From contig NZ_JADEWH010000006.1 in the NCBI RefSeq assembly GCF_015207755.1, positions 124,001 through 188,000 of the forward strand: a DNA stretch of 64,000 nucleotides, given 5' to 3'. The first letter of the stretch is position 1; every line of letters starts with the position of its first letter. Below, piece after piece: positions 1 through 8,814 of this stretch. The translations under genes were made by a program, and so were the position numbers. The notes under the pieces are model-generated. The model was not told the DNA's origin. It searched no databases and was given only the letters and a program-made list of their open reading frames with translations. The stretch comes from Nodularia sp. LEGE 06071. Its GTDB lineage: Bacteria > Cyanobacteriota > Cyanobacteriia > Cyanobacteriales > Nostocaceae.

Positions 1-1
1 A

Positions 2-244
2 GTAGCAAATAGCAGTTTGAAACTAGACTGCGAGACTAAAGCCAAAGCTTATTCCGCAGCAGGAATTACAGATTATTGGGTGTTAGATGTGATTAGCCGT
101 CAATTGCACGTTTTTCGCGAACCAACACAGGAAGGGTATAAAAATGTAGTGATTTTGGCAGAAGATGCCACTATTTCACCCTTGGAGTTTCCAGATTTGC
201 AGATGATGGTTTTAGAAATGTTACCACCAGTGAGCCGATGTTAA
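2..244 (+). CDS. Uma2-family (DUF820) putative endonuclease, C-terminal part only
   Basis: The reading frame is open from the left window edge, so this is the 3' end of a longer gene. The visible part begins VANSSLKLD and continues through KAKAYSAAGITDYWVLDV. This matches the second half of Uma2 proteins, which have a PD-(D/E)XK nuclease-like fold and occur in many copies in cyanobacterial genomes. The tail is hydrophobic and ends ~80 residues after the edge. The catalytic Asp should lie upstream, outside the window. The cellular role of Uma2 proteins is not established. A strong terminator follows directly. Confidence 0.8.
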   Translation, partial: VANSSLKLDCETKAKAYSAAGITDYWVLDVISRQLHVFREPTQEGYKNVVILAEDATISPLEFPDLQMMVLEMLPPVSRC

Positions 245-247
245 TTG

Positions 248-292
248 AAAGCGATCGCCATTCGCTATTTTGAGGTGAGGCGATCGCTTTTT
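248..292 (+). terminator. Rho-independent-type terminator built from two HIP1 sites
   Basis: AAAGCGATCGCC (248-259) pairs with GGCGATCGCTTT (279-290) across a ~19-nt loop, followed by TTTTTCTC. It sits just after the Uma2 stop and between two convergent genes. The hairpin arms contain the HIP1 octamer GCGATCGC. Confidence 0.6.
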
Positions 293-330
293 CTCTAAAA
301 ATCACCCTGACTCAGTAATGGGAAAATGTA

Positions 331-1656
331 TTATGCTCTATTTCCCCAAGGACCCCAAATTGCCAAAGTTATACCAGGGCTTTGGATGTTGACAAACATA
401 GTTTGACCATCTGGTGAGAAGCAGGCTCCACAAAATTCACTGGTATTCAAGGCGTTACGTCCAAAAGTATACAGTTGTCCTTGGGGAGTTACACCTCTTA
501 AGAAATTGGTACCAGACCCATCTTCACAGATAATGATATCGCCAAAAGGTGCGACAACTATATTATCTGGAGACTTAAGTTCATCCGCAGATTCAGACTC
601 AACAAACAGGTCAATTGTCTCTTCACCAGGAATGTAGCGCCATATCTGACCACGGCTGATCAATCCGCCATTTGTAGCAGCGAAGTAAATTTCACCATTA
701 CCATACCAAATACCTTCTCCACGGGAAAACTGGGCTGCACCCAAGTCACGACCTTGGACTCGCACATTATCCGTAGCTGGGTTGGGGTTAGGAATGTTTA
801 CCCATTCTACAGAGTATTTCTGTCCCACAGCGAACTGCCCACTATTCTCACCGCGATTATTAGTATTGACCGCAAAAGGTTTACCGACAATCACCATAGC
901 TTGGAGTGTGCCGCCTTCGGCTAACTTTCCAGGCACATTGGGGATAAAACGGTAGAAGAGGCTATCTCCTGTATCTTCAGTCTCATAAACATATCCAGTG
1001 GCAGGGTCTACCGCCACAGCTTCGTGATTAAACCGTCCCATATCAACTAGAGGCACTGCTTCAACAGCAGAGGTAGCGCTGGCTGGAATCTCAAAGTTAT
1101 AACCGTGTAACTTTGTAATTTCTGTATTGTCTCCACCCGGTGTGCTGGTATTTTCTTCAGAGGTAATCCATGAACCCCAAGGAGTTTGACCACCTGCACA
1201 GTTACGAATGGTGCCACCAAGAGAGGCAAACTGTTTGACTAGTTGACGATTGGGAGCCACAACTATGTTTGTAGTGCCACCTTTGCAAAGAGGATCATAT
1301 GACAAATTACTTGGTACTTGTAATCGTGAACCAGTAACGCCAGTACCGCCAATTTCGTGGTTGCAAATCAGGATAGTTGTGCCTCTGGGTCCTTGAAAAG
1401 CTGCCATACCATCATGATTGCTAGGTACTGGATTGCCATCGGCCATGAGATCACCAGTGCGGGATATAACGCGATACTGAAATCCTGCTGGTAACTCTAA
1501 CAAGTTATTCGGATCTGGTACAAGCGGCCCATATCCCATAGTCGTTGTTTGACCAAAGGCTTTCTGGGCCAGAAAAGCTTGTAAAGGGGACAAAGCTAAA
1601 GTGCCGGCTGCTGTTGCACCGGCTAATCCAAAGAATTTACGTCTTGAATATACCAT
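331..1656 (-). CDS. PhoX/DUF839-family protein with twin-arginine signal
   Basis: 441 residues. The N-terminus has a twin-arginine export signal (SRRKFFGLAG, residues 4-13, then a hydrophobic stretch ending near AFGQ), so the folded protein is probably exported with bound metal. The body matches the PhoX/DUF839 family of Ca/Fe-dependent alkaline phosphatases and relatives: NHDGMAAF, ICNHEIGGTG, GRFNHEAVAVDP, YETEDTGDSLFYRF and SPDNIVVAPFGDIIICEDG. It is shorter than characterised PhoX enzymes, so phosphatase activity is an inference. I saw no clear Pho box upstream. It is transcribed leftwards and convergent with the Uma2 gene. Confidence 0.75.
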   Translation of the reverse strand: MVYSRRKFFGLAGATAAGTLALSPLQAFLAQKAFGQTTTMGYGPLVPDPNNLLELPAGFQYRVISRTGDLMADGNPVPSNHDGMAAFQGPRGTTILICNHEIGGTGVTGSRLQVPSNLSYDPLCKGGTTNIVVAPNRQLVKQFASLGGTIRNCAGGQTPWGSWITSEENTSTPGGDNTEITKLHGYNFEIPASATSAVEAVPLVDMGRFNHEAVAVDPATGYVYETEDTGDSLFYRFIPNVPGKLAEGGTLQAMVIVGKPFAVNTNNRGENSGQFAVGQKYSVEWVNIPNPNPATDNVRVQGRDLGAAQFSRGEGIWYGNGEIYFAATNGGLISRGQIWRYIPGEETIDLFVESESADELKSPDNIVVAPFGDIIICEDGSGTNFLRGVTPQGQLYTFGRNALNTSEFCGACFSPDGQTMFVNIQSPGITLAIWGPWGNRA

Positions 1657-2308
1657 GAGAATATTTGGCTCGCATAAAATGACTAGTAGATATTAAGTAG
1701 CTTTGATTAAGTTTAGGTAATGCTTTATTTAATGTTTCTTTATTTTGTCACTATTCATTTGTTAAAAGTACATTTTCATGCCCAAAAAAATTTACAATAA
1801 GATCATATTTTTCCTAAATTAAATTCAGATAAAACTCAATACTTTGGGTGATCACAAGAATAATGATTGCAACTCACGATATTATTTATTGCTTTGATTT
1901 ATGAATAAGTAAAGAATTACATTATGTAAATCAATTAATTTTTGGTTAAGGAGAGTTAAAGCTTTGTTTAATTAAATAGAAAAATTAATTAAGGTGATTA
2001 AACTTAGAAATTTAATGAGAATTTTTTGAAAAAATTAAACATCAAATATAAGAATTATGTTGAATCTAATGATAAAATCTCCCCAAAGGTGTTTTGGAAA
2101 TTAATTAAGTTCAAAAATACCCTTTTTGATTGTAACGCCCAGATACTGAAATATCTGGTTGCGGAAACTAAGCCTGTCAAGGTGGGCTTAGTTAAGTTTG
2201 TGCGCGTTTAATTGGGTAAATTAATTCATTTTCCAAAATCTACTTTTTCCAGAAATAATCACTGTTCTCAGCAACACTGAATATAAATTCAGTTCCTCAG
2301 AACAAACA
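1657..2308. other. AT-rich divergent intergenic region with two tandem hairpins
   Basis: About 650 bp between the divergent PhoX-like and PEP-CTERM genes. No convincing gene is present. Two adjacent hairpins lie at 2139-2158 (CCAGATA/TATCTGG) and 2166-2192 (AACTAAGCC/GGCTTAGTT), ~120 bp before the PEP-CTERM gene. They could be a leader structure or terminator-like elements. Neither has a clean T-tract. Confidence 0.4.
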
Positions 2309-2953
2309 ATGTCCAAAATATTACTGTTATCCAAAAATATGAACAGAATTTGTAACCAAATTAAAGCTACTGTAGCTGTTGCTGCTGTCACCTCGATGGC
2401 AAGTTTGATTAACATTCCCCGTGCTGATGCTGCTTTATTTGAGCTTTCTTGGACAGGAAATCAAGGTTATTCTGCAACAGGGAAATTCAGCTTTGACGAT
2501 AGTTTTCTAGGAAGCATCGTTACCAATGATCAGTTGGATAGTTTTGACATTGCTTTCTTTAATCCAGGTGGAAATTTGTTGCAAAATTTCACTTATGATT
2601 TTTCTAATCTCAGCAGTAGTTTCAATTTCAACTTTGACACAGTGACAAATACTGTTCTGCAAACCGGCAGCTTTGACACACCTACCGGGTTTGACTTAGG
2701 AAGTAATTTCAATACAGATGTAGAAGGATTATTTTTCTATACTTTCCAGGATGCTGCTCAAGGATTGCCAACAGCTACGATATTCTTGAAAGATGACCTG
2801 TCACCAGAAGTATGTAGCACATTTCCTGATTGTAGGTTGGATGTTGGGGGTGAATTGACAGCAACTGCTATTCCTGAACCTGGAGTAATATTAGGCTTAT
2901 TAGCAATTAGTTCACTGACTGGATACCTAAAGAAAAAGCCAGCTTCTGTCTAA
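2309..2953 (+). CDS. PEP-CTERM sorting-domain protein
   Basis: 214 residues. The N-terminal hydrophobic signal (ATVAVAAVTSMASLINI) ends near ADA. The exported body is rich in Phe, Asn, Asp and Ser with no recognised enzyme motif. The C-terminus has the sorting signal: AIPEPGVILGLLAISSLTG, a hydrophobic helix, then basic residues KKK. PEP-CTERM proteins are handled by the exosortase/archaeosortase-like system and are usually extracellular or exopolysaccharide-linked. The start could be the ATG at 2309 or the one at 2339 (MNRICNQ); the second gives a more typical signal peptide. A strong terminator follows. Confidence 0.8.
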   Translation: MSKILLLSKNMNRICNQIKATVAVAAVTSMASLINIPRADAALFELSWTGNQGYSATGKFSFDDSFLGSIVTNDQLDSFDIAFFNPGGNLLQNFTYDFSNLSSSFNFNFDTVTNTVLQTGSFDTPTGFDLGSNFNTDVEGLFFYTFQDAAQGLPTATIFLKDDLSPEVCSTFPDCRLDVGGELTATAIPEPGVILGLLAISSLTGYLKKKPASV

Positions 2954-3045
2954 GCAGTCAAGCTAGCCTGATTAAAAATCAAATTGACTCCTATTCTAGC
3001 TTTAGTAACCAAAGTATGGAGGGCTAGAACTACCAGAAATTTACA

Positions 3046-3080
3046 AGGGACTTATGCAGATCATAAGTCCCTATTTTTTT
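3046..3080 (+). terminator. Rho-independent terminator after PEP-CTERM gene
   Basis: A perfect 11-bp stem, AGGGACTTATG (3046-3056) with CATAAGTCCCT (3062-3072), is followed by ATTTTTTT. It lies ~95 bp past the PEP-CTERM stop and before the convergent methyltransferase. Confidence 0.8.
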
Positions 3081-3126
3081 CATAAAAATGAAGTTATATT
3101 TTCCATCTACTCTAGTAGTGTCAAGT

Positions 3127-3744
3127 TTAAGAGGATGGTTTAGCAAAAATTGTCAGCAAAACTGGCCCTAGCAAATATTGGTGACTTAAACACAATAATC
3201 CAGCCGATGAGCCTAAAAGTTTACGTTGTTGAGGGCTGTAGAGTCGAATACCAAGAGGAGAAATAGGTAAAACTTGCGGTGCTATCTCTTTTTTCGTGGT
3301 GATGTCTACTAAGTAGAAGCGCCCACCTGGAGAAAGCACCCGCGCTACTTCACTCAGCACCTGTTGAGGTTCCAAATAGTGTAAGAAGCTGATAGTACTA
3401 AAGACGGCATTAAATTGACCTTCACCAAAGGGCAGAGATTCGGCTTGACCCTCAATATAAATTAAACGGGGGTGGTGACAATTGCTCAGTCTTGCCATCC
3501 GCAACATATTAGCGGATAAATCTAATCCAGTAGCACGGACATCGGGAAATTCAGTTGCCAAACGTTCAAGGAGTCGTCCAGTACCACAGCCCATATCAAG
3601 TATATTGGCTCGTTCTGGTAAATCCACATACTCCAGCAACCGCTTGTGAATGGCTTGGTAAATAACTGAAGGAAAAAGCCAATCGTAGCTAAATGCCCAT
3701 TGGTCAAACAGGAGCTTTTTGTTACTAAGAAAATTAAAAGTCAT
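3127..3744 (-). CDS. Class I SAM-dependent methyltransferase
   Basis: 205 residues with a Rossmann-type SAM-binding core. Motif I is ILDMGCGTGRLLERL, followed by an acidic turn at GLDLSANML. FNAVFSTISFLHYLEP is motif IV/V-like and LSPGGRFYLVDI is the post-motif strand. This is the UbiE/COQ5-like Methyltransf_11 type; the substrate cannot be told from sequence. The N-terminus (FDQWAFSYDWLFPSVIYQ) resembles small-molecule methyltransferases acting on lipids or quinones. It stands alone, convergent with the PEP-CTERM gene and divergent from the Mo-nitrogenase-type gene. Confidence 0.8.
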   Translation of the reverse strand: MTFNFLSNKKLLFDQWAFSYDWLFPSVIYQAIHKRLLEYVDLPERANILDMGCGTGRLLERLATEFPDVRATGLDLSANMLRMARLSNCHHPRLIYIEGQAESLPFGEGQFNAVFSTISFLHYLEPQQVLSEVARVLSPGGRFYLVDITTKKEIAPQVLPISPLGIRLYSPQQRKLLGSSAGLLCLSHQYLLGPVLLTIFAKPSS

Positions 3745-3952
3745 AAATCAACATCCCTGCATTTCCCTTATCCTGTGTTGTTTGAGAGTATATCTAGCCT
3801 AGCGTTTAGCCAAACGTCTGGAATCCAGGGACTGAAATGTGTAGTTAAATATGGAAAATCCAGGAACAAAGAATCGCTACATAAATTCACATAACTTAAA
3901 TGTAGGTATTTTATAGAGCGTCCTAGCGAATAAGTTTTGAAGGTGAAACATC

Positions 3953-4240
3953 ATGGCCAGCTTGACTCATACCCGGTTACACAACCCCCTACTGCACTCA
4001 GTTCGTCAGTGGTTAGACAGTAGAGAAATCCATAGTGCTAAACTAGCGCATATTTTGTGTAAAGCTATACCTGCTCAATGTCCATTTGAAAGAGACATTA
4101 AACTGTTTGGTCATCAGCTATTTCACATTCCGGCAATGTGTAAATTAAATCCCCTCTATGATCAATTAGTAAGTCTGCGTTTCAAAGCGCTTTGTTATCT
4201 TGCTGATGAATGCGGTGAAGATGTCACAGCCTATTGCTAA
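3953..4240 (+). CDS. Mo-dependent nitrogenase C-terminal-type protein (stand-alone)
   Basis: 95 residues matching the small cyanobacterial family named after the C-terminal extension of some Mo-nitrogenase subunits. Diagnostic stretches are IPAQCPFERDIKLFG, IPAMCKLNPLYDQLV, LRFKALCYLADECGED and a Cys-ended tail. Conserved Cys and Pro suggest a structural or metal/redox role, but the function is unknown. Such genes are typical of nitrogen-fixing cyanobacteria and are often far from nif clusters, as here. No nif genes are in the window. An OmpR-type regulator follows after ~190 bp. Confidence 0.8.
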   Translation: MASLTHTRLHNPLLHSVRQWLDSREIHSAKLAHILCKAIPAQCPFERDIKLFGHQLFHIPAMCKLNPLYDQLVSLRFKALCYLADECGEDVTAYC

Positions 4241-4427
4241 AGTTGGATAGTCTTGGTGGCAGCAGCTATCGGTAATTACAGGCTTACGGTTGTTACTTGC
4301 TTAAATCTATACTAAGCTAAGTCAACTCAACTGAGATGTCTGGCTATTTAGTAGCCTAGCACCGCTCTCAAGTGTTACCAGTCTGTATGATTGCTCAACT
4401 ACCCTGCTGAAATCCTCAACATCATCT

Positions 4428-5102
4428 ATGACGCACATCTTGCTAGTTGAAGATGAAGTAAAACTGGCGCGATTTATCGAATTAGAATTAAGTTATGAAG
4501 GCTATCAAGTTAGTGTGGCCTACGATGGACTAACTGCACTCACCGCAGCGAGAGAGTTAGATTTAGACTTAGTAATTTTAGATTGGATGTTACCTGGTTT
4601 GTCGGGCTTGGAAATTTGCCGTCGTCTGCGAAGTACAGGTGATCAAGTACCGGTAATTTTATTAACTGCTAAAGATGAAGTGAGCGATCGCGTCGCCGGT
4701 TTAGATGCTGGTGCTGATGACTACGTAGTGAAACCCTTTAGCGTTGAAGAATTATTAGCCAGAGTCCGCGCTCATCTGCGAAGAAATCAGGAAGCAGACG
4801 CAGCAGATATTTTACAATTTGAAGACCTGAGTTTAAATCGTCGCACAAGAGAAGTATTTCGGGCAAAGCGGCTAATTGATTTAACTGCTAAGGAATTTGA
4901 TTTACTGGAATATTTACTCACCCATCCGCGACAAGTAATTACACGCGATCGCATTTTAGAAGAAGTTTGGGGTTATGACTTCATGGGTGATTCCAACATT
5001 ATCGAAGTTTACATCCGCTACTTGCGCCTGAAACTCGAAACCAACAACGAAAAACGCCTCCTTCAAACTGTCCGTGGTGTCGGCTACGTCTTGCGTGAGT
5101 GA
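4428..5102 (+). CDS. OmpR/PhoB-family two-component response regulator
   Basis: 224 residues. The receiver domain (about 1-118) has the acidic pair E8-D9, the phospho-acceptor D52 in LVILDWMLPG, the switch Thr in ILLTAKDE and the Lys in VVKPF. The C-terminal winged helix (about 125-224) has LTAKEFDLLEYLL, the recognition region NIIEVYIRYLRLKLE and the wing end LLQTVRGVGYVLRE. It should be a phosphorylation-controlled DNA-binding regulator. No histidine kinase is adjacent, so the partner is unknown. It resembles cyanobacterial RppA/ManR/NblR-type regulators, but I cannot assign one. Confidence 0.9.
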   Translation: MTHILLVEDEVKLARFIELELSYEGYQVSVAYDGLTALTAARELDLDLVILDWMLPGLSGLEICRRLRSTGDQVPVILLTAKDEVSDRVAGLDAGADDYVVKPFSVEELLARVRAHLRRNQEADAADILQFEDLSLNRRTREVFRAKRLIDLTAKEFDLLEYLLTHPRQVITRDRILEEVWGYDFMGDSNIIEVYIRYLRLKLETNNEKRLLQTVRGVGYVLRE

Positions 5103-5377
5103 AACACCCCTAAATCCGCTACACTTTAGGCAGGGCTTTGAGATTCGCATCATCAAGCCTGGGTATTTTGTGCTGCCAAACTATTTGATCTGACAGCCTT
5201 TTGCAATTGGATAGGCACAAATAAATAACTATCCAGAGATAAACACCGATAAATCTGTAGTTTTTCGATATTTGGGGAATTATCCTGATCTCAGCAAAAA
5301 CTCATTTAAATAATGGTTAGTTATATTAGGATGCAAAAAATGGAATCTAGACGACAACATACCAGACTAAGAGCATC

Positions 5378-6346
5378 ATGACCTATTTAGAAACAGCAGC
5401 GCAGTTTTACAGTGAAGTTGCAAAAAAACCACAAGTGGGACTATGTTGTGTCCAGAGTACCCCTCTGCAACTACCTGGACTGAAAATTCCTCTGGCCATG
5501 CAGGAAATGAACTATGGTTGTGGTACAACGGTTCACCATACTGAACTCTCAAACCAACCCACCGTCATGTATGTTGGTGTTGGCGGTGGGTTAGAAGCAC
5601 TGCAATTCGCTTATTTTTCTCGTTATCCAGGTGCTGTAATTGCCATTGAACCAGTTGCAGCTATGCGAGAAGCCGCCGCACGTAACCTAGAAATTGCCGC
5701 AACAGAAAATCCCTGGTTTGACACCAGTTTTGTAGAAATTCGGGAAGGTGATGCCTTTAATCTCCCCGTGGGTGATGCTAGCGTCGATATCGTAGCGCAG
5801 AATTGCCTTTTTAACATTTTTGAACCAGAAGACTTAACCCGTGCTTTAAAAGAAGCATATCGGGTATTAAAACCAGGTGGACGCTTGCAAATGAGCGATC
5901 CCATTGCTACTTCTCCAATTCCGGCACATTTACAACAGGATGAGCGACTACGCGCCATGTGTTTATCAGGCGCACTCACCTATGAGGAGTATACTCAAAG
6001 CATCATTAATGCTGGTTTTGGTCAAATTGAAATTCGCGCCCGTCGCCCTTACCGTCTGCTAGATTCTCAAACTTACAAACTGGAAAAAAATCTCTTGCTA
6101 GAAAGTCTCGATTCTGTGGCTTTCAAAGTTGATATTCCCGAAGATGGTGCTTGTATATTCACAGGTAAGACGGCAATTTATGCTGGTGTAGAATCTTTCT
6201 TTGATGATGCGGCCGGACATTTGCTTCAGCGTGGTATTCCCGCAGCAGTGTGCGATAAAACTGCGGCTAAACTTGCCGCTGTACAGCCAGCAGAAATTAT
6301 GATTACCCATTCAACCTGGCACTATAGCGGTGGTGGTTGCTGTTAA
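5378..6346 (+). CDS. arsM: Arsenosugar-type arsenite S-adenosylmethyltransferase
   Basis: 322 residues. The enzyme methylates arsenite with SAM in the cytosol and makes the dimethylarsenic precursor of arsenosugars. Visible features: an early Cys pair (GLCCVQST, about residues 22-29) and MNYGCGTTV that can bind As(III); the SAM motif VMYVGVGGGLEALQFAY; an acidic turn AIEPVAAM; DIVAQNCLFNIF; LKPGGRLQMSDP. The C-terminus ends GGGCC, another thiol pair. The length and the C-terminal half fit the arsenosugar subgroup rather than classical ArsM. The gene for a PiT-type transporter starts 18 bp downstream, so the two are probably co-transcribed. No ArsR-type repressor gene is nearby. Confidence 0.88.
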   Translation: MTYLETAAQFYSEVAKKPQVGLCCVQSTPLQLPGLKIPLAMQEMNYGCGTTVHHTELSNQPTVMYVGVGGGLEALQFAYFSRYPGAVIAIEPVAAMREAAARNLEIAATENPWFDTSFVEIREGDAFNLPVGDASVDIVAQNCLFNIFEPEDLTRALKEAYRVLKPGGRLQMSDPIATSPIPAHLQQDERLRAMCLSGALTYEEYTQSIINAGFGQIEIRARRPYRLLDSQTYKLEKNLLLESLDSVAFKVDIPEDGACIFTGKTAIYAGVESFFDDAAGHLLQRGIPAAVCDKTAAKLAAVQPAEIMITHSTWHYSGGGCC

Positions 6347-6364
6347 CTTTTAACGCCCCCAAAA

Positions 6365-7321
6365 ATGTTAATAATCAGTTTATTTCTGGCTACGCTTTTT
6401 TTAGCTTATTCCAATGGAGCCAACGACAACTTTAAAGGCGTAGCAACACTGTTTGGTAGCCGGACAACAAGTTACCAAACAGCAATTTTGTGGGGAAGTT
6501 TTATAACTTTTGCTGGTGCAGTATCCTCAGTTTTCTGGGCAGATAAATTGGTGGAAAAATTTACTGCTCAAGGTATATTTCCCGATGCGACAGCTAATGT
6601 ACCCGAAATTCATTTAGCCGTAGCCATCACCACCGGTTTAATCGTGCTAATTGCTGCCCTGACAGGATTTCCTATTTCTACAACTCACAGTATCACAGGT
6701 GCGCTACTTGGTGCTGGATTAGTATCCATTGGATTCAAAGTTAATTTTGCAGCTTTGGAGAGATTATTTCTTTTACCCCTATTTCTCAGTCCTATTATTG
6801 CTATTTGCTTGGCAGGCGGAACCCATAGGTTATTGCAGTACATCAATTCTAAATTGATCTGGCAACCAGACAAAACAATAGTTAATACTTGCCACTTAAT
6901 CAGTTCGGGAATTATCAGTTTTAGTAGAGGTTTAAATGACACTCCTAAGATTGTTTCCCTGATTTTAATTATTGATTATTTTTCAGTCCAAGGAGGAATG
7001 CTGACAATAGCAATGGCAATGGGACTAGGTGGTTTACTTAACTCCCAAAAAATCGCACAAACCATGAGTCAAAAAATTACCCCCATGAATCATACTCAGG
7101 GATTATCGGCAAATCTAGTCACGGGAGTTTTAGTGATTGCGTCTAGTTATTTTGGACTTCCTGTTTCCATGACTCAAGTTTCAGTTAGTTCTATCTTTGG
7201 TGTGGGACTGATTAACAAGCAAGCCAAAGCGCGCGTTTTTTATCAGATTTTATTTTCGTGGATTTTAACTTTACCTATTGCCACAATTATTAGTGGCATC
7301 ATTTATAGATTATTGCAGTGA
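6365..7321 (+). CDS. PiT-family inorganic phosphate transporter in the arsenosugar cluster
   Basis: 318 residues and about nine or ten hydrophobic helices. The two PiT signatures are present in variant form: SNGANDNFKGV near the N-terminus and SRGLNDTPKIV in the middle. ISTTHSITGALLGAG and VSMTQVSVSSIFGVG are the inverted-repeat motifs of the family. PiT proteins import phosphate with a cation and can admit arsenate. The gene starts 18 bp after arsM and precedes arsS, so a role linked to arsenic (arsenate entry, phosphate balance or export of a product) is plausible but inferred. The GANDNFKG variant differs from the usual GANDVAN-like motif. Confidence 0.8.
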   Translation: MLIISLFLATLFLAYSNGANDNFKGVATLFGSRTTSYQTAILWGSFITFAGAVSSVFWADKLVEKFTAQGIFPDATANVPEIHLAVAITTGLIVLIAALTGFPISTTHSITGALLGAGLVSIGFKVNFAALERLFLLPLFLSPIIAICLAGGTHRLLQYINSKLIWQPDKTIVNTCHLISSGIISFSRGLNDTPKIVSLILIIDYFSVQGGMLTIAMAMGLGGLLNSQKIAQTMSQKITPMNHTQGLSANLVTGVLVIASSYFGLPVSMTQVSVSSIFGVGLINKQAKARVFYQILFSWILTLPIATIISGIIYRLLQ

Positions 7322-7350
7322 TAGGAAAAGTAATTAATGATTAGGTACTA

Positions 7351-7473
7351 ATACCAATTTATTATAAAGATGCATAAATAGAATTTAACCAGAAATCCAG
7401 TTCCCCTCCTCGCTTACGGGGAGGGGTTAGGGGTGGGGTCGAAATAATATGCAACCTCACAAATAATTGGTAT
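7351..7473. repeat. MITE-like dispersed repeat (family A), complete copy
   Basis: About 123 bp bounded by imperfect terminal inverted repeats, ATACCAATTTATT at the left and AATAATTGGTAT at the right. It contains the GC-rich inner module CCCCTCCTCGCTTACGGGGA. It lies between the PiT gene and arsS. A second, right-truncated copy is at 57380-57470 and shares about 70 bp of near-identical sequence. Confidence 0.7.
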
Positions 7474-7604
7474 AAGTAAGTAAGTGAGAAAAATTTTATG
7501 TATATGAACAAATATAAATTACCCGTATGGTGTGTTATGCCGTAGGGCTAACGCATCTTAAACTTTTGACTTTTAGGCTTAACTGAACTGTATTGGAGTA
7601 AATA

Positions 7605-8594
7605 ATGTTAACTACAAAAAAAATCACTTTATTCAAAGATCAACTTAGTTCTGCTTTGACAAAAAAAAGCATTTCTGTTTTACAAATTAATTTGGGTAAA
7701 CGCTGTAATCTTGCCTGTACACACTGTCATGTCGAAGCTAGTCCAAAACGGACAGAAGAACTTTCTCCCCAAATTTGCGAGCAGTTAATTAGTTTAATTC
7801 ACCAATTCCCCGAAATTAAAATTGTAGATTTAACTGGTGGCGCACCAGAAATGAATTATGGATTTAAACCATTGCTAGAAGCAGCAAGAGTCACAGATAA
7901 ACAGGTAATTGTCCGGTCTAATTTGACCATTTATTTTGAAGATGGATTTGGGGATTTACCAGAATACTTTGCTAAACACCAAGTGAAGGTCGTGGCTTCC
8001 ATGCCTTGCTACATAGCAGATAACGTAGACAAAATGCGTGGTAATGGTGTTTTTGATGCTTCTATTCAAGCCTTGCAATGGCTGAATCAACTCGGCTATG
8101 GCCAGAAATCGGATTTAAGTTTGGACTTGGTATATAATCCGCCTTTACCCACAAGCGAAAAATTTTCCTTAGCGCCTGAACAAACTAACCTAGAGCAAGA
8201 TTACAAAATATTCTTGCAGAAACATTTTGATATTGTGTTTAATCACCTCTTCACCATTACTAACCTGCCGGTGGGCAGAACTAAAATGTATTTAGAACGA
8301 AAAAAGCTGCATAATAGCTATTTGCAGTTTTTAGAGTCGCATTTCAATCACAGTACAGTTGAACATTTAATGTGTCGCAATGAACTGTCACTTGATTACC
8401 TCGGTAATGTGTATGATTGCGATTTTAATCAGATGATGAATCTGCCTGCCAAAACTCGTAATGGTGAATCATTGACAGTTGCTAAATTGCTAGAACTTGG
8501 CAGTTTAGACTTAATTAATGAAATTCAAACAGCTAGCTATTGCTATGGTTGTACTGCTGGATGTGGTTCCAGCTGCGGTGGCGCTTTACTGTAA
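7605..8594 (+). CDS. arsS: Arsenosugar biosynthesis radical SAM protein
   Basis: 329 residues. The radical SAM cluster motif CNLACTHCH (CxxxCxxC) lies near residue 34, followed by the SAM-binding region VDLTGGAPEMN (GGE-like). The C-terminal part is rich in Cys (CRNELSLDY, YDCDFNQ, YCYGCTAGCGSSCGG), fitting the auxiliary cluster region of the ArsS family. With ArsM it forms the known cyanobacterial arsenosugar route: ArsM methylates arsenic and ArsS couples dimethylarsenic to the 5'-deoxyadenosyl group. It is separated from the transporter gene by a 283-bp spacer holding a MITE-like repeat, so it may have its own promoter. Confidence 0.88.
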   Translation: MLTTKKITLFKDQLSSALTKKSISVLQINLGKRCNLACTHCHVEASPKRTEELSPQICEQLISLIHQFPEIKIVDLTGGAPEMNYGFKPLLEAARVTDKQVIVRSNLTIYFEDGFGDLPEYFAKHQVKVVASMPCYIADNVDKMRGNGVFDASIQALQWLNQLGYGQKSDLSLDLVYNPPLPTSEKFSLAPEQTNLEQDYKIFLQKHFDIVFNHLFTITNLPVGRTKMYLERKKLHNSYLQFLESHFNHSTVEHLMCRNELSLDYLGNVYDCDFNQMMNLPAKTRNGESLTVAKLLELGSLDLINEIQTASYCYGCTAGCGSSCGGALL

Positions 8595-8719
8595 ATTCAT
8601 ACTCTCTAGCCTCACTATCCTTACCTGTGGGGAGATGCGTAAGGCGGCTGCGGTAACTACAAGTAATCCTAGCGTAATTGCATAAAAAAAAATTCCGTTA
8701 CCAAAATTGTTACGAGTGT

Positions 8720-8814
8720 TCTGCCACTTTGGCATTACTTTATGATGGTTCTTAGTTAAGCTCCTCACACTACACCAAAAGCCGTGCAACATCATGTTGT
8801 ATGGCTTTTTATTT
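8720..8814 (+). ncRNA. Candidate Yfr1-like small RNA
   Basis: The segment holds GCTCCTCACAC (8760-8770), one base different from the conserved unpaired core ACUCCUCACAC of the cyanobacterial small RNA Yfr1. It is followed by a strong hairpin (AAAAGCC...GGCTTTT, 8777-8809) and a T-rich tract, which fits the Yfr1 3' terminator stem. A short hairpin TGCCA/TGGCA (8722-8734) lies upstream, but the linker to the core is longer than usual. The 5' end is uncertain. The hairpin alone could instead be the arsS terminator. Confidence 0.4.

Noticed and set aside
1690-1760. Possible Pho box upstream of the PhoX-like gene
   Set aside because: TTAA-type words occur, but not with the 11-bp spacing expected of a cyanobacterial Pho box; too AT-rich to judge.
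2026-2211. 61-codon open frame with TTG start before the PEP-CTERM gene
   Set aside because: AT-rich, Lys/Asn-dominated translation, no family, and it runs through two perfect hairpins (2139-2192) that look structural.
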